NCBI RefSeq assembly: GCF_014640255.1
Contig: NZ_BMGP01000001.1
Span: 659,850 to 723,849 of the forward strand
From: Subtercola lobariae
GTDB taxonomy: Bacteria; Actinomycetota; Actinomycetes; Actinomycetales; Microbacteriaceae
Direction: 5' to 3'
DNA: 64,000 nt
Each line of letters starts with the position of its first letter. The stretch's first letter is position 1. A program made the translations under genes and the position numbers. Shown one piece after another: positions 7,415 through 16,466 of this stretch. The notes under the pieces are model-generated. The model was given only the letters and a program-made list of their open reading frames with translations, had not been told where the DNA came from and ran no database searches.

Positions 7415-7702
7415 CACCCGCAGAAAACTTCGTAACCCCGCGCCGCAGGTCGAGCCCGACGCGCTCCGCCCGCATCGATACCGTCGCCGAGTCGCGCCCA
7501 CGACCAACCCTATAAAATCGATGCGCCCGCAGTTCACCCTCGACGACTACGTAGTCGCCTTCAACGAGATTGTCGAGAATGTCAAACGCCGGCTCTGTCA
7601 CACGCAACGTCGCAACATGGCACGATCTGAGCCTTTCGCCTCTAGCTATTGCACGGCTCAGTCTGCTCATTCACCACAAACCCGAGCACAATGGATGCTC
7701 GG
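7415..7702 (-). pseudogene. SSB-like OB-fold gene relic (copy 3)
   Basis: The same unit as at 6672-7007 but more decayed. RASIVLGFVVNEQ is followed by an in-frame TAG, then frame changes before ILDNLVEGDYVVVEGELR and after LDLRRGVTKF (an extra A relative to copy 2). At least one stop and two shifts make it non-functional. It lies directly before the DISARM locus. Confidence 0.6.
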
Positions 7703-7980
7703 CAGAGGCTCGGGCGCTGACGATGACTATGACCGCGCAGCCCGGCACGCCCTACGACTGAGGTTTTGTCTTAGCCGTCAGCGCTGACACCTTCGGCCGG
7801 CCGACCCAAGGGGAATTCTGTTCTCGCTTACCGACGTGTCCGAGATCTTGAAAGCATCGTGTCCGACTGAATCGAGGGGTACGGCTGTGGCTGCGGATGC
7901 GGGAGCGATCTTACGACCTTGCTGTACCTCCTCCAGAAGCCTGCGAGTGCCGTCTTCGATCCGTCTGGCATACTCGAGCT
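7703..7980 (+). promoter_or_regulatory. Leader of the DISARM locus with candidate leaderless promoter
   Basis: No gene is seen here. A CATACT box at 7969-7974 lies seven bases before the methyltransferase ATG at 7981, and no ribosome site precedes that ATG. This is the layout of a leaderless actinobacterial transcript starting at or near 7981. A matching -35 is not clear. Confidence 0.35.
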
Positions 7981-9141
7981 ATGCACCCTGAAACACCGAT
8001 CCTGAGCCTTTTCTCGGGCGTTGGTGGATTCGAACTCGGCTTCCGGAAGGCCGGTTTCAGCGGCGAGATTCATGCGTATGAGAACTGGGGTGCTGCTCGC
8101 GCGGTCCTTGAACATCGGCTACCGAACTCCGTACTTCATGAAGACGTCCGCGGCATTCCAAACGACCTGCACAACGCCGAGATCGTGTTCGGGGGGTTCC
8201 CGTGCACTGACCTGTCGCAGGCTGGAAGGCAGGCGGGGATCCAAGGGTCGGCGTCCGGACTGATCCTTGGCGTACTGGAAGCCGTTCAAAGAGCTCGTCC
8301 CGAATGGGTCTTGCTCGAGAATGTGCCCAACATGCTCTGGCTCAAGCAGGGCAACGCCATGGAAGTGATCACGGGTGCACTTTCAACGGCCGGTTACAAG
8401 TGGGCGTATCGCATGCTCGATGCTCAGCATTTCGGCGTTGCGCAACGGCGCAAGAGGGTCTTCATCCTCGCGAGCCTTCATCAGGATCCTTCGCGCGTGC
8501 TCTTTCGTGATCTCAACGTTCTAGGGCGTTCAACAGGGCCAGTCAGCAAAGCACGTGCCGAAGCCAATGGCTTCTACTGGACGGAAGGTAACCGTGGCGT
8601 CGGATGGGGAGCGGGAGTGGTCCCGACGATAAAGGGCTCCACGACCGCCGGCATCCCAAGTTCGCCGGCCGTGTGGATCCCTCGGGCCGAACCCGAACTC
8701 AGGTTTAGGACGCCCTCGATCGAGTCTCTCGAGATGCTCCAAGGATTCAGAGCAGGCTGGACCAGTGCCGCTCCGACTCGGGATCGATGGAAGCTCGTCG
8801 GCAACGCGGTCGCGGTTCCGGTCGTCCGCTGGATTGCCGACGGGCTGCGCGCCTACGACAGGCTGAGCCCTGTTGGAATCGACTCGCGGCTGTCTAAATC
8901 CAGTGGATGGGACTGGGCCGGTGTCTCCGCCGGATCCGGTAAGGCCACGGGCAAGATACCGACTCACTTGAATACGGGTTCCCTTCCGAGACGTCATTCG
9001 CTTGCCCGCCTCCTTCAGACGAGAGGCTCCCACGCGCTATCTGCGGGGGCGGCGCGGGGATTCGCGGGACGTCTTGGGCGGAGTCGTCTTACCTATGACC
9101 GGGACTTTATGAACGACCTGATGGAATACTCGCGGGCGTAG
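7981..9141 (+). CDS. DNA cytosine-5 methyltransferase
   Basis: This 386-aa C5-MTase has all the key motifs: I LFSGVGGFELG (10-20, SAM binding), IV GGFPC with catalytic C75, VI E113-N114-V115, VIII QRRKR (155-159) and X GNAVAVPVV (274-282). The target-recognition region (about 180-240) is short and the specificity is unknown. It lies 61 nt upstream of drmD on the same strand, and a Vsr-type endonuclease follows drmC at the other end of the locus. Vsr proteins normally accompany C5-MTases, so the two probably form a pair that now brackets DISARM. Class 2 DISARM has its own cytosine methylase (DrmMII), while this locus otherwise has class 1 genes. The tail after about residue 300 is unusual and low in recognisable motifs. 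Confidence 0.92.
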   Translation: MHPETPILSLFSGVGGFELGFRKAGFSGEIHAYENWGAARAVLEHRLPNSVLHEDVRGIPNDLHNAEIVFGGFPCTDLSQAGRQAGIQGSASGLILGVLEAVQRARPEWVLLENVPNMLWLKQGNAMEVITGALSTAGYKWAYRMLDAQHFGVAQRRKRVFILASLHQDPSRVLFRDLNVLGRSTGPVSKARAEANGFYWTEGNRGVGWGAGVVPTIKGSTTAGIPSSPAVWIPRAEPELRFRTPSIESLEMLQGFRAGWTSAAPTRDRWKLVGNAVAVPVVRWIADGLRAYDRLSPVGIDSRLSKSSGWDWAGVSAGSGKATGKIPTHLNTGSLPRRHSLARLLQTRGSHALSAGAARGFAGRLGRSRLTYDRDFMNDLMEYSRA

Positions 9142-9202
9142 ATGTCCGCTCTATCGTGTAGACAGCTAATATGAGGATGATTTCGCATTGCCAGGGGAGC
9201 TA

Positions 9203-12200
9203 ATGACGATTGAGTTGACAGGGCGCGTCGAGACGAGAACGACGGAGGTTCCTGAAGTCGGCCAGCTCGCCAGCGCGCGAGGGGCCAAGTGGATCGTCAC
9301 AGACGTCTCACAGCAAGCGCTCCGGCGCTCGAGCGCCGATGACGGCACCGCAGAACTTCAGCACGCGGTGTCACTGCAGTCCATCGAGGAAGAGCACTAC
9401 GGCCGCGAGCTCACGGTGGTCTGGGAGCTCGAACCCGGCCGAGTCGTCATCCTCGGGCAGGGCCTCCCCATCACTATCGATCCGGCTCGCATTGACGACC
9501 CCACCACTTTCGCCGCGTACGTCGACGCCCTGCGATGGGGTGCGCTGACGTCCGCTGACGCACGTACGCTGCAGGCACCCTTTCGAAGCAGCGCGACGGT
9601 AGAGGCCTATCAGCTCGAGCCGCTTCGCCGTGCGCTCGACGCGCCTCGAGCAAGCTTGCTACTCGCCGATGACGTCGGTCTGGGAAAGACAGTCGAGGCG
9701 GGCCTGGTGGTTCAGGAGCTACTGCTGCGCCACCGCGCACGCTCGGTGATCGTTGTGTGCCCCGCCGGCTTGGTAATCAAGTGGAAAGAGGAAATGTCCG
9801 AGAAATTCGGGCTGACGTTCGAGATAATCAACTCGAACACGATGCGCGACTTCCGACGCCGGTTCGGCGTGCACGCCAACCCTTTCGTCGTATTCCCTCG
9901 CGTCATTGTCTCGATGTCCTGGTTGCCGTCCCCGCGAGCCGAGCGCTTGCTGCGCGATGTGTACGCGCGTGCTGACGACAAGCGCGTCGCCGACCGCTAC
10001 GCCTTCGACGTCGTTATCATCGATGAGGCGCACCACGTAGCACCCTCAGCTCCTTCGCGTGGCGGTACCGACTCGAACCGATACGCGGTCGACAGCCAGA
10101 GAACGGTTGCTGTTCGTGAACTCGCCCGGCGCTGCGAGCACCGACTCTTCCTGAGCGCTACTCCGCATAACGGCTACACCGAGTCATTCACGGCTCTCAT
10201 GGAGATGGTCGACCCACAGCGCTTTGCCCGAGGCGCCGACCTCGACCCACAGGCGCTGGCCCAAGTGGCGGTGCGGCGGCTGAAGAAGGACCTTCCCGAC
10301 GAAGGGTTCCAGCTTCGAGAAGTACATGCGATGTTCTTTCAGCCAAGCGCTGATGAATCCGAAGCCTATGACCGGCTCATCGCCTTCGCGACGCGGCGCA
10401 ACAAGGCCGTGAAGGCAGACAAGGGCAAGCGTGCCGCTGACCTTGCGACGCTGATCCTGAAGAAACGGTTCTTCTCCTCGCCGACCGCATTCGCCGCAAC
10501 AGCGGAGACCTACCTCGCCACACGTCTGCGCGGCGACGATGACGTGGACATGCCCGACTACGACGAAGTGCTGGGCGAGGAGGCCTCCGATGAAGAAGAA
10601 GGCCGCATCGAACAGCCAGAACTCGAGGCGCTCCGCAGCGCCAAACGTGCACAGGTGCCGTTGACGGCGAAGGATGTCACCGATCTCGAGTGGCTCATCG
10701 ACTGGGGATCGCGGTATGCGTCCTTGCCGGACACGAAGCTGCATGCGCTCATCGACCAGATCCGAGCGCAGCTGCTCACGCCCGACGGAACCTGGCTCAA
10801 CGAGCGTCTCGTCATCTTCACCGAGTACGTCGCCACGCTGCATTGGATCCGCGACGTCCTCAACGCCTTCGACCTCGGAGGCGACCGGCTCGCCGTGATC
10901 GAGGGGGCGACCGACGCCGACGAGCGCGAGCTCATCCGCGTGCGCTTCACCGAGGACCCGTCGAAAGACCCGGTGCGTGTTCTGCTGGCCACGGATGCCG
11001 CAGGCGAGGGCATCGACCTGCAGACCCACTGCCACAGACTCGTCAGCTTTGACATCCCTTTCAACCCGAACCGGCTCGAGCAGCGTATCGGCCGCATCGA
11101 CCGATACGGGCAGACCGAGCGCCCGCAGATCTACCATCCCGACCCTGAGGACAAGTCGGCCGGGGCTTCGAATTACGCACGAGACACTGATTACCTCGCG
11201 CGCGTCGCTCGCAAGATTTCGCGGGTGCAGGAAGACCTCGGTTCGGCGGGCGACATCATCGACCCCGATATTCAACGGAATCTGGGGTACGGCAACATGC
11301 CGAGCCGTCCGAAGCCGGTCAGGGGATCGGGCGAACAGATCATCAATACAGTACTGAAGGGCGAGCATAACCTCGGGCGCGAGCTCACAACGCTCGCCGA
11401 CCGGCTCGACGGATCCCGCGATCGCCTTCACTTGCATGGCCGCAACCTGCGCCGCGTACTCGAGGCTGGGCTGCGCGTCTCCGGCCAGCCCGGCCTGATC
11501 GAAGTCGTCGACGACGAGGAACAGGCTGACCTCTACGCGCTGCCTAGCGGCCTCGACCGCACGTGGACGCCGGGTCTCGAGGGACTGCGCACTCGATTGC
11601 ATCCTGAGGTCACGCGCCCCATCACATTCGAGGGCGAAGACGCGAAGGGTCGAACCGACATCGTATACGCGCATCTCGGGCACCCGCTCATCCAGCGTGC
11701 CGCGCGAGAACTGCGTGGCCAGGTATGGACCCGCTCGAACCACATCCACGGTGTGAGTGCTGTCGTGATCGACGGACTGGAGCAGTCTTTCGTCGCCGGA
11801 GTAGTACGTCTTGTCGTCGTCGGCGATGGTGGCACCCGTCTCCATGAGGAAGTGTTCCTAGCCGGTACCCGACTCAGGCGTCGCCAGGAGATTGGGGTCG
11901 ACAGAGCCGAAGAGCTTCTGGCCAGCGCGCTCGACGCCGAGCGGCTTGCAGCGCCAAGTCCTGCCGTTCTGGCCGGGCTCGCCGACCTCTGGAACGAGGA
12001 TGACGCGGCGGACGGAGGTATCCGCCAGCGAGTCGCTGACGCAGTCGAGTCCCGCGCAGTGAAACTCCAAGCTGCGATTGGGCAGGATTTGGATAAGCGC
12101 AAGATCGCCGACCTCGGCCGAGTCGACGAAGTGTTCGCTCGATTCCGACAAACGCTCGCTAATACCCTCGAAAACGCCGAATCGCGCAAACTTGAGCTCA

Positions 12201-12415
12201 AGCAGATGCTCTTCCACGAGGAACAACAGCAGCGCGAGAAAGACCTCGCGAACATCCGTCGCCGGCTTGATGCGCTGACCGAGGAGCAGCGCGACGAACG
12301 CGAGGCGGTCTCCCGTCGGTACGCCAACCTGCAACCGCACACATTCGTTGCCGCGGTGGTTTTCGCCCTGAGCCCGGCAGATGCCGAGAAACTGGGGGAG
12401 AACAGTGGCAACTAA
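9203..12415 (+). CDS. drmD: DISARM SNF2-family helicase DrmD
   Basis: This 1070-aa SF2/SNF2 ATPase has motif I DVGLGKT (157-163), II DEAH (274-277) and the helicase-C end (LLATDAAGEGIDLQ...NRLEQRIGRIDRYGQ). Family and neighbours match DrmD, the signature of class 1 DISARM, a multigene anti-phage system combining methylation with helicase and PLD components. The C-terminal third contains a long charged coiled-coil-like stretch (about 980-1040: RKLELKQMLFHEEQQQREKD). ATG 9203 is preceded by AGGGGAG. An in-frame TTG five codons earlier is less likely. It overlaps the next gene by 11 nt. Confidence 0.9.
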   Translation: MTIELTGRVETRTTEVPEVGQLASARGAKWIVTDVSQQALRRSSADDGTAELQHAVSLQSIEEEHYGRELTVVWELEPGRVVILGQGLPITIDPARIDDPTTFAAYVDALRWGALTSADARTLQAPFRSSATVEAYQLEPLRRALDAPRASLLLADDVGLGKTVEAGLVVQELLLRHRARSVIVVCPAGLVIKWKEEMSEKFGLTFEIINSNTMRDFRRRFGVHANPFVVFPRVIVSMSWLPSPRAERLLRDVYARADDKRVADRYAFDVVIIDEAHHVAPSAPSRGGTDSNRYAVDSQRTVAVRELARRCEHRLFLSATPHNGYTESFTALMEMVDPQRFARGADLDPQALAQVAVRRLKKDLPDEGFQLREVHAMFFQPSADESEAYDRLIAFATRRNKAVKADKGKRAADLATLILKKRFFSSPTAFAATAETYLATRLRGDDDVDMPDYDEVLGEEASDEEEGRIEQPELEALRSAKRAQVPLTAKDVTDLEWLIDWGSRYASLPDTKLHALIDQIRAQLLTPDGTWLNERLVIFTEYVATLHWIRDVLNAFDLGGDRLAVIEGATDADERELIRVRFTEDPSKDPVRVLLATDAAGEGIDLQTHCHRLVSFDIPFNPNRLEQRIGRIDRYGQTERPQIYHPDPEDKSAGASNYARDTDYLARVARKISRVQEDLGSAGDIIDPDIQRNLGYGNMPSRPKPVRGSGEQIINTVLKGEHNLGRELTTLADRLDGSRDRLHLHGRNLRRVLEAGLRVSGQPGLIEVVDDEEQADLYALPSGLDRTWTPGLEGLRTRLHPEVTRPITFEGEDAKGRTDIVYAHLGHPLIQRAARELRGQVWTRSNHIHGVSAVVIDGLEQSFVAGVVRLVVVGDGGTRLHEEVFLAGTRLRRRQEIGVDRAEELLASALDAERLAAPSPAVLAGLADLWNEDDAADGGIRQRVADAVESRAVKLQAAIGQDLDKRKIADLGRVDEVFARFRQTLANTLENAESRKLELKQMLFHEEQQQREKDLANIRRRLDALTEEQRDEREAVSRRYANLQPHTFVAAVVFALSPADAEKLGENSGN

Positions 12416-15400
12416 GGATCCGTGGGAATGGCTCTCCCTCGTCGACATCGACGGGCCGTTCCTCTCCAAGTCGGCGTTGAAGTCCGTATTCCCGTCGGGG
12501 CTCGACCGGCCGTTCAACGCAATCGACGACGTCAACAGCACGTTCGTGTACGAGCACACCCTCTGGGCCAAGGCCTGGACTGATCGACACGGTCGAACGG
12601 ATGTCTCCGGCGGGCTCGGCTGGCGCGACCGCTGGGTCACGGCGGTGCTTCGCGACCTGCTGCAGTGGGGCGAGCACCTCGTCGAGAACCCCGACCCCAC
12701 ACTCGTCGCAAGCTCGCCGGACGGCGACGTGACGGTGCGCCCGTGGGCCGCACTCGACGTCGGCAATGGTCCTGCAGCGCTCGTCGTGGTCGTCGATCCG
12801 ACGGAGGATCTCCACCGGATCGGTTCCGACGGCTGGGCCGCGGACTCGATCGACCGCACTGCCGCCCTGCTGCGCGAAACCGGAATCACCGCCGGCCTCG
12901 TCACGGACGGACGTTGGTGGGGGATCGTCTCAGCGGTTAGCGGCGTCATCACCGCGAGCGGCGTGTTCGACTCGCTAATCTGGAGGGGGGAGCGGGGCAG
13001 CCGCGATGCTTTTTTTGCTCTTGTTGGCCTGGTCTCGCTCGCTGGCGGAGCCTCGGAGAAACGGCTCCCGATGCTGTTCGAGGCGAGCGTCGCCAGCGCC
13101 GAGGCGATCACCGAGGCCCTGGGTGACCAGGTTCGTCGCGCTGTCGAGCTCGTTTTGCAGGCCATGTCGGAATCACATCTGCGTGCCCTCGCGAACGGTG
13201 AGGATTCCCCGCTGCCCGGGGACTCCAAGGAGGTGTACGAGGCTGCCGTGTCCGTGCTGATGCGTGTCGTGTTCCTACTGTTCGCCGAGGAACGCGGGCT
13301 CCTGCCGCAGCATCAGATGTACCGCGACTCCTACGCCATCGCCGGTGTCCGCGTCGACCTAGAACGCGAGGCGCAGAACGACACCGAAGAGGCTCTCGAC
13401 CACACGTGGGAGACCTGGCATCGCCTGCTCGCCGCGAGCACCGCCATCTACTCGGGCGCCACCTTCGAGGACACCCGCATGCCGGCCTACGGCGGCTCGA
13501 TGTTCGACCCCACACGCTTCCCCTGGCTCCGCTCGACCAACGCGCAAGGATTGCTCACTGTGCGCGTCTCCGACCGGGTCATGCTCAAGGTACTCCAGGC
13601 CGTACAGATCGCCCACGTCGGCGGTGAGGCCCGCCAGCTTTCATTTCGCGACCTCGACGTCGAACAGATCGGCTACGTCTACGAAGGCTTGCTCGGCTAC
13701 TCCGCCGAGTACACCACTGATGTCGTCGTCGGCCTGCATGGCAAGAGCGGCTACGAACCCGAGATCGCGCTCACCGAACTGAACGAACTCGTCGGCGCCG
13801 CTACCAGCGGCGCCGACTTCGCAAAGAAGCTCACCGACCACCTCAGCAAGTCCCAGGCCAATGCGAAGCCAGCGACAGCACGTCAGATCGCCAAAGCGTT
13901 CGAAGCCGACGAGGCGACGAATGTCGCGGACGCCCGCACTCGCCTACGGTACGTGCTACTCGGCCGCACCGACATCGTCGACCAGCTCGCCCCGCTCCAT
14001 GCGCTGATCCGCAACGATTTGCGCGACTTCCCTTACGTCGTGCCCGCAGGCGGCCTGGTGATGACGGAATCCGCGCAACGCGCCAACACAGGCACCCACT
14101 ACACCCCGCGCTCGCTCGCGGAGGAAGTGGTGCTACACGCGCTCGAACCGCTCGTGTATTCGCCAGGCCCCCTCGACACCGAGAATCAGGACGATTGGGT
14201 GCTGAAGAGCTCCACCGAGATCCTCAACCTCAAAGTGGCTGACATCGCCGCCGGGTCGGGAGCCTTCCTCGTCGCTGCCGCACGATACCTGGCCGGGCGG
14301 GTCATTGAGGCCAGATCGAAGGAGGGCCTGACGATCGATGAGAATGAGGATGTCAAAAGGTGGGCGATCCGCGAAGTCGTCGCCCGGTGTCTCTATGGTG
14401 CGGACATCAATGGCATGGCCGTTGAGATGTGCAAACTGTCGCTCTGGCTCGTCTCGATGGACCCAGGCAAGCCCTTCTCGTTCGTCGATGACCGTGTCTT
14501 CCACGGCAACTCGCTGCTCGGCGTCACGGCCGAACGGCAGCTCCGCTCGCAGCATATTGACCCTGGGCGCAGCCGCCTCTTACCGTCAAAACTCTTGCAG
14601 CTCGATGTCGACAGCGATTTGGAGAAGGCGGCGCAGCTGCGCCGGGAACTTTCCAGTGGGCAAGTTGACAACGCCGACCGGATGCGGTCCACACGCGCCA
14701 AGCGAAAGCTCTTGGAGGAGTCGCGCGGGGTCACCGCAAAACTCCGCGACATTGCCGACGGCATCATCGCGGCCGGATTGCTGGAGGGTGGCCACCCCGG
14801 GCGTGCCCTTGAGGCCCGATACAACGAGCTCGCTGACGCGCTCTTTGCCGCGCACCCCCCGAACCGCGGCGACAGTGATCGCAATCAGCTCGATGCGATC
14901 CTCAATGCCGGACTTACACCGGAGGTTGAGGTCGGAGCGAGGCGTTGGAGACCTTTACATTGGATCATCGAAACGCCTGACGTTCTCATCGATCGTGGCG
15001 GTTTTGACGCCATAATCGGAAACCCGCCATTTCTCGGCGGAAAAAGAGTGTCGGGAGCTGTGGGAAGCAATGTGCGCGAGTGGCTCGTGAACCAAGTTGC
15101 CCACGGCAGGAAGGGAAATGCCGATCTAGCTGCGAGTTTCTTCTTGCGGGCCAGTCAATTGCTAAGACCGGATACAGGAGTTCTGGGTCTCATCGGTACG
15201 AATACAATCGCTCAAGGGGAGACGCGGGTTGTGGGCCTGCTGCCCATATCGACGAGAATGCGTATTGTTCGCAGCGTTCGGAGCGCCCCTTGGCCGTCGA
15301 GATCTGCCAGCCTGAGTTATGCAGCGGTGTGGTGTTCGATGCGCTCTCCGAGCGAAGGTGTGTTCTGCGTCGCGGACGGCGTTAGAGTTCCGAAGATTTC

Positions 15401-16043
15401 CTCCTTTCTTGAGGCGGAGGGCCGCGTTCGCGGCGAACCACGACGCCTCCATGAGAACGCTCGGCTTGTATTTCAGGGCTCGATCGTAGTTGGGCGTGGG
15501 TTTGTGCTGACGGAGCCAGAGAGGGATTCGATGTTTGAGGCATTCGATCGCTCAAGATTGAGCGAAGTGGTAGTGCCTTACCTGACGGGCGAGGATCTCA
15601 ATTCTCGTCCCGACTCATCCGCAAGTCGGTTTGTCGTGAACTTCCGTGACTTGACCCTTGATGCTGCTCAGCTATACGGCCCAGCGTTTGAACGTGTGCG
15701 TAGTCTGGTGAGGCCGGAACGTCAGCGGCTCAACAGTGCCGGCAAATATGTCTTGCGCAAACCACTGCCGGAAAAATGGTGGCAGTTCGCCGAGAAGTCC
15801 AACGGTCTCTACTCGCGGATCAGGGGTCAAAGCCACGTGATTGCTATGTCCTTTGTGAGCAAAGCTGTTGTCCCGATGCGAATTCCGAATCGTGGCGTAT
15901 TCAGTCACAAGCTTGCCGTCTTTGTTGATGACTCTTACGAGAATCTGGGTCTCCTATCCTCTTCCGTCCATCAACTTTGGGCTATTTCTCTGTCCTCGAC
16001 GCTTGAAGATCGAGTCAGCTACTCGCCTTCTGATTCATTTTAA
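12405..16043 (+). CDS. drmMI: DISARM adenine-specific DNA methylase DrmMI, interrupted by TAA
   Basis: This is a large class 1 DISARM N6-adenine MTase. Motif I ADIAAGSGAFL is near 612-622 and the catalytic NPPF at 873-876. GTG 12405 follows GGGGGAG and overlaps drmD; the ATG at 12381 lacks a site. The frame stops at TAA 16041-16043 (codon 1213) in the segment SYSPSDSF-stop-TLPRP. Methylases of this group normally read SPSD-x-F-E-T-(F/L)-P here, so the stop replaces a conserved Glu (GAA to TAA by one base change). The same frame then continues without a break to 16466. The 1212-aa product keeps the catalytic domain but loses the last 140 residues, likely part of the target-recognition/helical tail. 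Confidence 0.88.
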   Translation: MATKDPWEWLSLVDIDGPFLSKSALKSVFPSGLDRPFNAIDDVNSTFVYEHTLWAKAWTDRHGRTDVSGGLGWRDRWVTAVLRDLLQWGEHLVENPDPTLVASSPDGDVTVRPWAALDVGNGPAALVVVVDPTEDLHRIGSDGWAADSIDRTAALLRETGITAGLVTDGRWWGIVSAVSGVITASGVFDSLIWRGERGSRDAFFALVGLVSLAGGASEKRLPMLFEASVASAEAITEALGDQVRRAVELVLQAMSESHLRALANGEDSPLPGDSKEVYEAAVSVLMRVVFLLFAEERGLLPQHQMYRDSYAIAGVRVDLEREAQNDTEEALDHTWETWHRLLAASTAIYSGATFEDTRMPAYGGSMFDPTRFPWLRSTNAQGLLTVRVSDRVMLKVLQAVQIAHVGGEARQLSFRDLDVEQIGYVYEGLLGYSAEYTTDVVVGLHGKSGYEPEIALTELNELVGAATSGADFAKKLTDHLSKSQANAKPATARQIAKAFEADEATNVADARTRLRYVLLGRTDIVDQLAPLHALIRNDLRDFPYVVPAGGLVMTESAQRANTGTHYTPRSLAEEVVLHALEPLVYSPGPLDTENQDDWVLKSSTEILNLKVADIAAGSGAFLVAAARYLAGRVIEARSKEGLTIDENEDVKRWAIREVVARCLYGADINGMAVEMCKLSLWLVSMDPGKPFSFVDDRVFHGNSLLGVTAERQLRSQHIDPGRSRLLPSKLLQLDVDSDLEKAAQLRRELSSGQVDNADRMRSTRAKRKLLEESRGVTAKLRDIADGIIAAGLLEGGHPGRALEARYNELADALFAAHPPNRGDSDRNQLDAILNAGLTPEVEVGARRWRPLHWIIETPDVLIDRGGFDAIIGNPPFLGGKRVSGAVGSNVREWLVNQVAHGRKGNADLAASFFLRASQLLRPDTGVLGLIGTNTIAQGETRVVGLLPISTRMRIVRSVRSAPWPSRSASLSYAAVWCSMRSPSEGVFCVADGVRVPKISSFLEAEGRVRGEPRRLHENARLVFQGSIVVGRGFVLTEPERDSMFEAFDRSRLSEVVVPYLTGEDLNSRPDSSASRFVVNFRDLTLDAAQLYGPAFERVRSLVRPERQRLNSAGKYVLRKPLPEKWWQFAEKSNGLYSRIRGQSHVIAMSFVSKAVVPMRIPNRGVFSHKLAVFVDDSYENLGLLSSSVHQLWAISLSSTLEDRVSYSPSDSF

Positions 16044-16118
16044 ACTCTGCCACGGCCAAACGCGTCCACCGAACTCAGCCTCTGCGGTGAAGTGCTCGAT
16101 CGCGAGCGAAGGGAGATC

Positions 16119-16466
16119 ATGTTCCGTCGCCAGCTTGGAATCACAGCTCTTTATAACCTCGTAAATGACCCGACGGTCGCCAGTGATCCCGACGTCAACC
16201 AAGTCCGTAAACTTCATCGCGACATCGACGTATCGATGATGCAGGCTTACGGATGGACTGACATCGCGCTCGAACATGGCTTCCACGTCTATCGACAGAT
16301 GGAGCGATTCACCGTGAGCCCGGATGCGCGTGTTGAAATCTTGGATCGACTACTTGAGGAGAACCACCGCCGTTCGGCGCTCGAGACCGGTGTAGGCGAA
16401 AAGCCGACGCCGTCATCTGAGCTTGCGCTGGATCCGGGGTCAACCCCGGAAGGAGCGATGTTCTAA
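16119..16466 (+). pseudogene. DrmMI C-terminal segment downstream of the TAA
   Basis: From 16044 to 16466 the drmMI frame continues with family-typical tail sequence: LYNLVNDPTVASDPDV, MMQAYGWTDIALEHGFH, RVEILDRLLEENHRR. A strong ribosome site (GAAGGGAG) lies four bases before ATG 16119, and a GTG at 16092 is an alternative, so the tail could be made as a separate 115-aa (or 124-aa) polypeptide by reinitiation. Its stop (16464-16466) abuts the drmA GTG. It is either the broken end of a dead gene or the small subunit of a split methylase. Confidence 0.7.

Noticed and set aside
7981..9141. Calling the cytosine methylase DrmMII (class 2 DISARM)
   Set aside because: drmE is absent and drmD/drmMI are present, so the locus is class 1; the Vsr gene suggests this methylase belongs to a separate C5-MTase/Vsr pair.
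10184..11845. 553-aa minus-strand open frame inside drmD
   Set aside because: It is an antisense shadow caused by high GC; its translation is arginine/valine-rich without domains, while the plus strand carries a full SNF2 protein. The same applies to the long minus frames at 11858-13228 and the plus frames at 42063-44075 and 44850-46004.
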